A DNA stretch of 64,000 nucleotides from Streptomyces sp. SLBN-31 (GTDB lineage Bacteria; Actinomycetota; Actinomycetes; Streptomycetales; Streptomycetaceae). The notes beneath the pieces were generated by a model. That model saw only the letters and a program-made list of their open reading frames with translations, made no database searches and was not told where the DNA came from. The position numbers and the translations under genes are program-made. Below, piece after piece: positions 8,861-16,055 of this stretch. Positions within the stretch are counted from its first letter, which is position 1. Each line of letters opens with the position of its first letter. The stretch is taken from positions 3,782,001-3,846,000 of the forward strand of contig NZ_VFNC01000001.1 in assembly GCF_006715395.1 (NCBI RefSeq), read 5' to 3'.

Positions 8861-9319
8861 GTGCTCACGCCGCAACGGCGAGGACGACGAGGAGGCCGCG
8901 TCCGGGACTGTCATGAGGTTCCCGGCCCGCGGCCCACATGCCGAACGACACGGCCGCGCCACCCGACAACTTGACATGAGCCTACGCAGGCGGAGCACGC
9001 CGGAACGCCCCCGCCCCCCAGGTCGTCTCGCGGCCGATCACAGTCGCTCCTGCCCCGCTCCCTTATCGGTGTCGGACAGCCCGCGGCCCGCGGCAGCGTG
9101 TGCGCATACGTTGGCGGACACACAGCTTCGCGGCGGACTGCTCGGACTGCTCAACCGCGGCCGCCAGCGCCGCGGCCGCTCCGGTGCTGATGCCGGAGAG
9201 GCCGACCAGCGGGCCGCTGGCCTCGGCGGGATATCGCACCGTTACAGTGACGGTCAGCCGCAGAGCGTCGGGCCGGGAGAAACCTTCGCCGACCACCCGC
9301 CTGCAGCGCTGGGAGCGCA
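8861..9319. other. Non-coding or fully decayed stretch
   Basis: Several open frames exist on both strands because of GC bias, but none has a ribosome-binding site together with a family pattern I recognise. It lies inside the decayed stress island and is probably debris of lost genes. Confidence 0.4.
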
Positions 9320-9510
9320 TCAGGACTGGGCAGGGCCCTCCGGCTTCCCGCTCTCCGCGTCGAACACCTTGGTGAAGGTGGCGCCGCACCGGCAGTGGGA
9401 GTGCTCGATCAGTTCTCCGTCGGCCGACACGCTCAGCCCTTGACTGAGCCGCACGTGCACATGATCACCCATGAGGAGCTGCCTTCCTCGACATTGTCTG
9501 GTCTGGTCAT
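9320..9510 (-). pseudogene. Possible small cysteine-rich protein in two frames
   Basis: From ATG at 9510 one minus-strand frame reads MTRPDNVEEGSSSWVIMCTC and stops at 9433. The adjacent frame continues with GLSVSADGELIEHSHCRCGATF to a stop at 9320. Joined by one frameshift they give a ~60-residue protein with CTCG and CRCG, a plausible zinc site. No good ribosome-binding site was seen; the reconstruction is a guess. Confidence 0.3.
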
Positions 9511-9842
9511 CGTGGAGGCCGACCGGGCAGGTCTTCAATGCCTCAGCTCACATGTGGGCGCCGATGGTGCAACCCTTCCGGGTCCGCCGCAGTGCCCGGG
9601 AGATTGGGGTGAGGAGCCCTGACACAACAGCGCAGGCCCGCCGGCTTGCGGCCGCGAGTGAGCGTGCGGCATCAGCGCGGTGTGCTGCTCGGGACGATGG
9701 CCGTCCTCGGCCGGGGCGCTGGTGCGATGTGCCGCGGCGTCACCGGGCAGCGGCACGGGCCGACGCGCGCCACCAGCTCCACCCATCGGCGGCCAGCGCT
9801 CGCAGGAAGGAGCGCCCTGGGGCACGTATCCATCTCGCCAGA

Positions 9843-9863
9843 CTTGACAAGAGAGGACTCAAG
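9843..9863. promoter_or_regulatory. HAIR-like HspR operator upstream of the J-protein gene
   Basis: CTTGACA, seven bases, ACTCAAG: 12 of 14 arm positions match the HAIR consensus CTTGAGT-N7-ACTCAAG, with the right arm perfect. It lies about 70 bp before the J-domain protein start and is followed by an AT-rich stretch (TTTTATCTCAGAATAGG) that could contain a -10 region. This is the position expected for HspR control of a dnaK-type operon. Confidence 0.68.
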
Positions 9864-9931
9864 TTTTATCTCAGAATAGGAGGCAGGAGAGCAGGAGATA
9901 CCAGGTCAGTGTAGTAAGGAGGTGGCCGGAG

Positions 9932-10294
9932 GTGCAGGCGCCGGAGCCGGAATCGGACCTGTACGCCGTGCTGGGAGTGCAGCGTTCAGCCACGGCCGAG
10001 AAGATCACCTCGGCCTTCCGCGCCCGGGTGCGGGAACTGCGCGCCGACACCCGCGTGGACCCGGACACCACCGCACGGTTCGGCGACGCGCGGGCTGCGT
10101 ACGAGACGCTGCGCGATCCCATCCTGCGGGCGGCCTACGACCAGCGCCACGAGCGCACGGTGCCTGCACCTGATCGGGGTGCTGTCCCCACCGAGCCCGT
10201 GCGGCCGACACGGCGGTACGCCGTGGTGCTCGGGGAGGTGCGCCCCGAGCCGCCACTGCGTGCGGGACCGGTCCGGTGGACCCCCGGCCGGTGA
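9932..10294 (+). CDS. J-domain-like protein lacking the HPD motif
   Basis: 120 aa from GTG with GGAGG close upstream. The N-terminal 65 residues align with a J-domain: DLYAVLGVQRSATAEKITSAF (helices I-II), then AYETLRDPILRAAYDQR (helices III-IV). The loop that should read HPD reads RADTRVDPD, so the tripeptide needed to stimulate DnaK ATPase is absent. The C-terminal ~55 residues are Pro/Arg-rich with no zinc finger or DnaJ C-terminal domain. Placement right after the HAIR site and right before dnaK debris supports a heat-shock co-chaperone ancestry. It may be inactive, or act by binding only. Confidence 0.75.
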   Translation: MQAPEPESDLYAVLGVQRSATAEKITSAFRARVRELRADTRVDPDTTARFGDARAAYETLRDPILRAAYDQRHERTVPAPDRGAVPTEPVRPTRRYAVVLGEVRPEPPLRAGPVRWTPGR

Positions 10295-10350
10295 GAAGGA
10301 AGAACCGGTGAGACGACAAAAGAGGTGAGGACGAGAAGGGAGGGGCAGAG

Positions 10351-10700
10351 ATGGCACGTGCGGTTGGTATCGACCTTGGCACGACGAACTCGGTCGTCTC
10401 GGTCCTGGAGGGCGGCGAGCCCACCGTCATCACCAACGGCGTGCGCCAGCGAACCGCTCACGCCCGGTCTGAAGGACGTCGCCGGCAGCCTCGAGGAGCA
10501 GCTCGGCTCGCTGGGTGTCACCTCCTTCGGCGAGGTGGGCGACCCGTTCGATCCCGCCTGCCACGACGCCCTCACCCACCACGTCAGTGCCGCCGCGGAC
10601 GGCGTGGTGTGCTCGGCGATCCTGCGTCCCGGCTACCGGCTGGGCGAGCACCTGCTGCGCCCGGCGAGTGTGGAGGTCACCGGACCGGCCCCGCCCGCGA
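10351..10700 (+). pseudogene. dnaK 5' end fused by deletion to grpE 3' end
   Basis: Codons from 10351 read [20 protein letters not shown] and GGEPTVITN, the first 29 residues of a DnaK including phosphate-1 motif GIDLGTTNS, preceded by GGAGGGGCAGAG. Right after that, from about 10451 and in a different frame, come [21 protein letters not shown], then [16 protein letters not shown] and [18 protein letters not shown] (short excerpts), the C-terminal beta domain of GrpE. The order dnaK-grpE is that of the streptomycete operon, so one deletion of roughly the rest of dnaK and the start of grpE explains the joint. The product cannot be a chaperone. Confidence 0.85.
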
Positions 10701-10971
10701 GCAGCGCGCCGGCGGCGCGGCGCGGCGGACACGAGTCATGCGCCCGCCCGGACAAGCCGCCGTTACCCCCAGCGCTCAGGCCGGCATCCGTACCGTCCGT
10801 ACGCTCGGACGCCATCAGCCACTCCCGCAGGAGATCTCCGGCCGACGACGGCGGCGGCCAGGACCAGCCGAAGGACGGGGGACGGCGGGACGGTGGACGG
10901 GCACCTGACCTCCCCCTCACTCGCTTTGCGACCCACCGGGGCAAAGAGCCGAAGAGAAGGGTGGTTGCCAC

Positions 10972-11367
10972 ATGACCCTGCGACGCGAAGCCTTCCTCGA
11001 GCAGGTGAGGGAACGCGGCGAGTACGAAACGGAACACGAAGCCGACCGGGCGGCGCGCGTGGTCCTCGCCCTGTTGGGTGCGCACCTGGTAGGCGAGGTG
11101 CGCGCCCAGCTGGCGGCGCGCTTGCCGGAAGACTTCGCCCTGATCCTGCTCAACCCCCTGCAAAGCGCCGAGCCGCTGACGCCGGAGCGGTTCGTCCGCG
11201 CGACGGCAGCTTGGATCGAGGGAGCCACCGAGCAGACCGCAGCCTGGGACGTCAGCGCCGTCCTGAGTACCGTCGCAGACGCCGCCGGCCACGACCTCAT
11301 GGACCAGGTCCTGTTCCAGCTCCCGACAGGCTACGACCTGCTCTTCGGCCTCCCTCAGCCCACTTGA
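10972..11367 (+). CDS. DUF2267 domain protein
   Basis: 131 aa beginning MTLRREAFLEQVRERGEYET. The DUF2267 pattern is clear: AARVVLALLGAHLVGEVRAQL, then LPEDFALILLNP, then the second repeat (TAAWDVSAVLSTVADAAGHDL). It is an all-helical domain of unknown function found often in stress and heat-shock gene neighbourhoods of actinobacteria. Start supported by AAGGGTGGTTGCCAC upstream. It follows the dnaK-grpE debris on the same strand and may be a survivor of that operon. Confidence 0.85.
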   Translation: MTLRREAFLEQVRERGEYETEHEADRAARVVLALLGAHLVGEVRAQLAARLPEDFALILLNPLQSAEPLTPERFVRATAAWIEGATEQTAAWDVSAVLSTVADAAGHDLMDQVLFQLPTGYDLLFGLPQPT

Positions 11368-11614
11368 GTGTGGCCGCTCGCCGCCGTGTCCCTGGCCACC
11401 GGCCACCGCCGCTGTGCAGCGTCCGCCGGGGGGCAGGGCCGACCGGACGGCGGCCGCGCGGGTCCGCGGCATCGACCGTCCGGTCGTGTCCCGCGCGATA
11501 CCCGCCGCGGCCGCCGTGAGCGCGCCTGCGACCGGCACACCCCCGGCGGGACGCTGCCGGCGCCGGTGGCCCGGCTGGGGACGTGTCTGAGTGACGTGCG
11601 GTGGTGAGGCGCCG

Positions 11615-12103
11615 TCAGCTGCGCTGGGTGTGCGGCGCGCTCATGCCGGTTCGGGCCTTCTCCGCCTCCGCCGCGCGAGTGGCGGCACTGGCGGCCAGGG
11701 CCAGCAGGGCGGCTATCGCTCCGGTGATGACGTTGTTGACGACGGTCTTGGTGGTGCTGACGTCGCCTGCCACCACCCAGGGCGCGACGATCGTCCACAG
11801 GCCCAGGGCGCAGGCGCCCCACGCCATGCTGTGGGTGCGTTCGTAGGCCCGGCCGAACCCTCCGCTCATGAGCAGCGCGTAGGCGATTCCGACGAGCAGG
11901 TTGGTGACGGCGAGCGTCGACAGAGTGTTGAAGCCGGTGATCCACGGGGATGCGGCCAGATAGATGCCGGTGAGGAAGGCCAGAGTTCCGACGGCCTGCC
12001 CCTGGGGGGTGCTGGTGGCACGCTCGGCCATCTCGTGACGCTCACGCATTTCGATGATGTCCGGGTGCATCTCCATGGACGGCCGGGAAGCGGAAGTGGA
12101 CAT
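11615..12103 (-). CDS. SPW-repeat integral membrane protein
   Basis: 162 aa from MSTSASRPSMEMHPDIIEMR (AGAGG 8 nt upstream; an in-frame ATG at 12145 is an alternative). The hydrophilic N-terminus (MHPDIIEMRERHEMAER) is typical of streptomycete SPW proteins. Four membrane segments follow, each pair beginning with an SPW-type repeat: GIYLAASPWITGF and LWTIVAPWVVAGD (second copy has APW). Function unknown; members are common in stress-related clusters. Intact. Confidence 0.85.
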   Translation of the reverse strand: MSTSASRPSMEMHPDIIEMRERHEMAERATSTPQGQAVGTLAFLTGIYLAASPWITGFNTLSTLAVTNLLVGIAYALLMSGGFGRAYERTHSMAWGACALGLWTIVAPWVVAGDVSTTKTVVNNVITGAIAALLALAASAATRAAEAEKARTGMSAPHTQRS

Positions 12104-12145
12104 AGCTCTGACCTCTTTGTCTGACGTGCGGGCAGAGGCGTTCAT

Positions 12146-12562
12146 GCGCCCTCCAGCCCGAGGAATTCGTGGTGTCTTGCCTGGGCCGGGTGACTGCTTA
12201 TGCGTTCTTCACACCTATTCACATGAATTTAAGTTGGAGGTCACGGATGAGTGTAAAGACGGCCTTTTTGGCAAGCGTCGTGGCCGGGTCGGGTACAGGC
12301 CGCGGCCGCTGTGGCGGACAAAACCGGGAGCAGGGCGGGGTCTCCCAGCCTCCGTAGAGGGCTGCAGGATGGGGATGTCGAGCGGCCGGATCGGACATAT
12401 GTGGTCAGGGTCCAGTCTCAGGAACACCTCGTCGGCCTCATGCAGCAGCCTGACTCAGGTCTGCGGGCACGCGGCGGAGAATTCCGCCCCAGGACCCCTT
12501 ATCGAGTGTGAAGGCACAGACGTCGGCCTCCACGTCACACTGGCGATCACCCATACTGAGCG
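12146..12562. other. Region without a recognisable gene
   Basis: A short frame at 12247 (MSVKTAFLASVVAGSG, 36 codons) has a good GGAGG site and lies in locally AT-richer sequence, so it may be the start of a lost gene. A second frame to 12511 contains RTYVVRVQSQEHLVGLMQQP. I recognise neither. The AT-rich part around 12195-12245 probably serves as promoter for the divergent SPW gene. Confidence 0.35.
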
Positions 12563-12844
12563 TGGCATCAACGCAAGCCGTGCTCTTCTCCGTGCTGACC
12601 GAGTGTTGTCCGCCCATCGGGCCGTCCTGACTCAGGCGTTTTCTGGCTGGGCTCCGCGAGTGCGGCGGGCTCGGCCGTCGCGGTGACCGTCTGCGGCTGG
12701 TCGATCGACTCGCTTGGACCACGCGGCGGATTCGCGCTCACCGCCGCGGCCGCCGCGGCGATGACTTTCCAGAGCCTCGCCGGTCTGCATCTACTGAGCG
12801 CACCCGAGCGGCAGTTGACAGCCGTGCAGACGACGCGAGACTGA
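12563..12844 (+). pseudogene. MFS transporter remnant, last two membrane segments
   Basis: One frame reads QAVLFSVLTECCPPIGPS and stops at the end of a helix-loop. After a frameshift, from about 12644, another frame reads WLGSASAAGSAVAVTVCGWS, DSLGPRGGFALTAAAAAAM and a normal hydrophilic tail to the stop at 12842-12844. This is the TM11-TM12 pattern of drug-type MFS exporters (AGSA...GGW..DSLG...GF). No upstream helices were found. Dead. Confidence 0.6.
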
Positions 12845-13002
12845 CGCCGTGCGTGAGCGGTGTCCCGCTGCGGCGGGCGTCGCCCACGGATCGTCGCAAG
12901 AATGGGCAGGGGACGTCTTGGCATCGGGACGGCCACTGCCGCCGCATTGCCGAGACGGTCCGACGAAGGCCGACCGGCGACAACGAAGAGGGGTTGCCAG
13001 CC

Positions 13003-13650
13003 ATGTCACTCGCCCGCGTCCACAACTTCTCCGTCTCGCTCGACGGCTTCGCCACCGGTGAGGGGCAGAGCCTTGACGCGCCGTTCGGCCACGCTGGCGA
13101 GCGGCTGCACGAGTGGATGTTCACCACCCGGTTCTGGCACGACATGGTCGGAAAGCCCGGAGGGACCGCCGGCCTCGACGACGCGTTCGCGCGCCAGTTC
13201 GCGCCCGGAATTGGCGCCGAGATCATGGGCGCCGGGAAGTTCGGCCATCCCGGATGGCACGAGGACCCGGAGTGGAAGGGGTGGTGGGGGCCCAACCCGC
13301 CGTTCCACACGCCCACCTTCGTCCTCACCCACCACGCGCGCGCGTCGATCGAGATGGAGGGCGGCACGACGTTCCACTTCCTCGACACCGAGCCCGCCAA
13401 GGCGCTTCAGACGGCCCGCGAGGCCGCCGGCGGCCAGGACGTGCGCATCGGTGGCGGTCCCACGGTGATCCGTGCCTTCCTCGCCGCCCGGCTCATCGAC
13501 CACATGCACGTCGTGGTCGTGCCGATCCTGCTCGGCCGAGGCGTCCGCCTCTGGGAGGGACTGGAGGACCTCGACAAGGACTACCGGATCGAGTCCGCCG
13601 CCTCGCCGAGCGGGGTCACGCATGTGACGTTCACCCGAGCGGGCCTCTGA
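13003..13650 (+). CDS. RibD C-terminal / dihydrofolate reductase-family protein
   Basis: 215 aa from MSLARVHNFSVSLDGFATGE, with AGAGGGG about 9 nt upstream. The SLDG signature, FVLTHHARA, the ETA-like TALQTAREAAGGQDVRIGGG nucleotide-loop region (GGGPTVIRAFL) and DHMHVVVVPILLGRGVRLWEG are diagnostic of the RibD_C fold. These are NADPH-dependent reductases of unknown substrate, very common in actinobacteria. The gene is intact; the frame extends upstream without coding character, so the ATG at 13003 is taken. Confidence 0.9.
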   Translation: MSLARVHNFSVSLDGFATGEGQSLDAPFGHAGERLHEWMFTTRFWHDMVGKPGGTAGLDDAFARQFAPGIGAEIMGAGKFGHPGWHEDPEWKGWWGPNPPFHTPTFVLTHHARASIEMEGGTTFHFLDTEPAKALQTAREAAGGQDVRIGGGPTVIRAFLAARLIDHMHVVVVPILLGRGVRLWEGLEDLDKDYRIESAASPSGVTHVTFTRAGL

Positions 13651-13733
13651 CTGCCCTCCTGTCCCGCCCTCTGCCTGGCCGGCTGTCCGGCGTCTCATGC
13701 ACCGCGAGCGTCCCTCGCAGGCAGCACGCGAGG

Positions 13734-14042
13734 TCACGCCCGCGGCCGTGACGGTTCGGCCGGCTCCCACCGGTACCGCGCGCGTCGCATGTCCACCCGC
13801 GCCCCGCGCATCGGCGTGCCCTCCGCGAGCAGCAACCCAGGCGCCTGGCCCCCGTGGCAGGTCGCGGGGCTGCCGTCGGCGCGGACCACGCGCCACCACG
13901 GCACGCCCTCACCGAGCAGGCTCATCGCCCGCCCCACCTGCCGCGCACCGGCGCCGATGCGCTGCCCGACGTCTCCGTAGGAGGCGACGCTGCCGGCGGG
14001 AATGGCCGCCACCGCCTCGCGGACCTCTCCGACGATGTCCAT
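13734..14042 (-). CDS. MGMT-family alkyltransferase-like protein (ATL)
   Basis: 102 aa. It begins MDIVGEVREAVAAIPAGSVA and shows the O6-alkylguanine-binding helix-turn-helix (VASYGDVGQRIGAGARQVGRAM). The active-site PCHR of true methyltransferases is replaced by PWWRVV, the mark of ATL proteins, which bind O6-alkylguanine without transferring the alkyl group and hand the lesion to nucleotide excision repair. It lies 12 bp downstream of the DUF488 gene, so the two are probably cotranscribed. Start could also be two codons upstream at 14048. Confidence 0.9.
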   Translation of the reverse strand: MDIVGEVREAVAAIPAGSVASYGDVGQRIGAGARQVGRAMSLLGEGVPWWRVVRADGSPATCHGGQAPGLLLAEGTPMRGARVDMRRARYRWEPAEPSRPRA

Positions 14043-14054
14043 GCCCACCTCGCT

Positions 14055-14582
14055 TCAGCAGGGCGCCGGATAGGTGATGCGCCCGTTCTCGACGTGAGCG
14101 CACTCGTTCAAGGACGCCGGGTTCGTCACCGTGGCCGACATGATGTGCGCGACCTCCGCCCCGGCCACGATCAGGGCGTCGGTGATGAGCCGGCGGTGGC
14201 ACCGCCACGGCACGGCCTCGCTGCACATGATGACCGGTCGGCCGTGTTCGGCCAGGCCGAGCAACTCGTCCAGGCCCTGCCGGAACTCGCCGGTCATCAT
14301 GTAGTCGGCGTAGTCCCGGAACGCCTTCACCCGCCACGCTCCGTTGACGCTCTCGACGCCCTTGGGGGTGTGCCGCCGGCCCCCCAGTGCCCGGATCCAC
14401 CGGTACTCGATGGTCCGGGGGAGTCCGTCGACGATCGCGTCCTGGTTCCACTGGGGGAACGTGCGCGAGGAGGGGTACGAGCGGACGTCGACGAGATGGG
14501 TGATGTCGTTGGCGCGCAGCATCGCCAGCACCTCGTCGAAGGTACGGGTCGAATGCCCCACCGTGCAGACACGGTTCGCCAT
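14055..14582 (-). CDS. DUF488 domain protein
   Basis: 175 aa from MANRVCTVGHSTRTFDEVLA, with GGAAGGGAGGGCC upstream. The family motifs are all visible: VGHSTR, HLVDVRSYPSSRTFPQWN, YRWIRALGGRR, VIMCSEAVPWRCHRRLI. DUF488 proteins are small cytoplasmic proteins of unknown activity; the conserved Cys and CHR motif suggest a catalytic or nucleic-acid role. Its pairing with an ATL gene hints at DNA-alkylation response, which is inference only. Confidence 0.9.
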   Translation of the reverse strand: MANRVCTVGHSTRTFDEVLAMLRANDITHLVDVRSYPSSRTFPQWNQDAIVDGLPRTIEYRWIRALGGRRHTPKGVESVNGAWRVKAFRDYADYMMTGEFRQGLDELLGLAEHGRPVIMCSEAVPWRCHRRLITDALIVAGAEVAHIMSATVTNPASLNECAHVENGRITYPAPC

Positions 14583-14633
14583 CCTGGCCCTCCCTTCCAC
14601 CCCGGCAGGGCTTCTCTGGCCGCCGTGGCGCAG

Positions 14634-15190
14634 TCAGCGTCCGGCCGTGGCCTCGGGTACCCGGTCCGGGGGAGCGAGAACCACGCAGCAGCGGCCCGGA
14701 CGGGTGCCAGCACCGCCCGCTCGGGTGACTGCCCGCCGCCTTCGAGCGGGCCCTGCACCAGGTGCAAGTTGAGCCAGCACGCCAGCACGCCAGCACGCCA
14801 GCACGCGAGTTCGCTGTGCTCGCGGGCGAGTCGGTGGAAGGGGCAGGTGCGCAGGTGGATGCCGCCCTCGGCGGTCACCGCGGGCTCGTACCCGCAGCCG
14901 CGCAGCGGCGCGGTCAGGTCGGCGCCGCCCGTCGACCGGCCGGCCGATCGCGCGGTCTCGGCCACCGCCTCCCCCACGGCCCCGAAGCCGTCGGTGACGA
15001 CCGTCTGGGCCAGTACCCCGGCCAGCAGGCGTAGTCGCGGGGCGGCACGCTGTTCGACAGCTCCTGGCCCGTTCGCGCGTAGCGCTTGGCGCACCGGCTC
15101 GCACCCGGTGCGTCGCGTCGTGCGCGTAGCTGATGGCCAGCAGGCCAGGCGCCAGGCCACGGCCTCCGACATCCCCGGCTTCTGTCCTGC
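14634..15190 (-). pseudogene. HTH transcriptional regulator remnant with slipped 8-bp repeat
   Basis: Minus-strand fragments in three frames rebuild the C-terminal three quarters of an ArsR-like HTH regulator with a Cys-containing sensor domain. They are GLLAISYAHDATHR, then CAKRYARTGQELSNSVPPRD, then LLAGVLAQTVVTDGFGAVGE, then LRTCPFHRLAREHSELAC, then LNLHLVQGPLEGGG and PGRCCVVLAPP. At least three frameshifts are present. Between SELAC and LNLHLVQG lies a tandem (CAGCACGC)x4 tract that is not part of the family pattern. Dead gene. Confidence 0.65.
14774..14808. repeat. Tandem 8-bp repeat (CAGCACGC, four copies)
   Basis: Four head-to-tail copies of CAGCACGC lie inside the decayed HTH regulator gene. 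They insert a cysteine/alanine-rich stretch where the family has a continuous helix, consistent with slipped-strand expansion. Confidence 0.8.
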
Positions 15191-15214
15191 CGGGACCTGG
15201 ACGAAAGCGCCAGC

Positions 15215-15375
15215 GCCGGCAGCAGGTTGAGGATCGCATCAACGCCATCGAGTAATTGGTCGTCGGGTGTGTACCAGGCGAGGAACTCGGCGTTATCGGC
15301 TTCAGGACCATGCTCGGTGTCTCGGAACAGATCGCAGCGCAGCAGGACACGATTACTGAGCTCGAACTCGGGTTG
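15215..15375 (-). pseudogene. Fragment of a conserved hypothetical protein
   Basis: The minus frame reads VLLRCDLFRDTEHGPEADNA then EFLAWYTPDDQLLDGVDAIL. Codon use is regular and the sequence looks like genuine coding sequence of a conserved streptomycete family I cannot name. It runs into the decayed HTH regulator without a stop of its own and has no ribosome-binding site. Confidence 0.4.
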
Positions 15376-15418
15376 TCGTAGCCGCTGACAGGGCTTGGTC
15401 CTCGCGGTACGCGTTGTC

Positions 15419-16055
15419 ATGAGGTACGCGCAGGGCGGGGGTTTGTCGGACGAGCCTCGGCAGTTCCGTGAGGGGATCCGGATGAGGGCGGCCGAGGGGT
15501 TCGCCCGGTACGAGCCCAGCTCGGTGATCGCGAAGGAGTTACGGGTCAGCTTGGTCGGTGCAGCGGTGGCGGCGGGCCTGGGACAAGGGTGGTCCGCGAG
15601 CTCTGCGGTCGGCCGGCTCGGTGTCGCCGCCGAGGTTGAGCGAGGCCCAGTTCGCGCACCTGGGGGCGGAGTTGGCCAAGGGGCAGGTCGCGCACGGCTG
15701 GCCGGATCAGCGGTGGAATCTCTCCAGGGTCAAGACCGTGATCGGCCGTCGGTTCCACAAGAGCTACACCCTGCAAGGGGTGCGCAGGCTGCTGATACGG
15801 CACAGCTTCTCCTGCCAGGTGCCGGCCAGACGGGCGGTCGAGCGCGACGAGGAGCAGGTCACCGGCTGGGTGAAAGAGACCTGGCCGCAGTGGAAGGGCC
15901 GCGGCGGCGCTCGGGAATGGATCGTCTTCGAGGACGAGTCCGGTTTCTCGATGACGCCGCCGGTTGCACGTACCTGGGCCCGCGGCCGCACGCCGGTGAT
16001 CCTGGTCCGTCGCCGGTCCCGTCGGCGGATCTCGATCGCCGCGCTGGCCTGCTAC
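15419..16055 (+). pseudogene. IS630 transposase, 5' part
   Basis: N-terminal helix-turn-helix in frame one (MRYAQGGGLSDEPRQFREGI ... SSVIAKELRVS), a one-base loss near 15555, then frame two: VQRWRRAWDKGGPRALRSAG, a second HTH (WPDQRWNLSRVKTVIGRRF) and the first DDE aspartate in WIVFEDESGFSMTPPVARTW. The frame is interrupted exactly after the codon TAC at 16053-16055 by the TnpB element and resumes at 17531 with no base missing. Confidence 0.85.

Noticed and set aside
9535..9914. ORFs on both strands between the stress genes
   Set aside because: All show out-of-frame composition and none has a recognised pattern or start signal.
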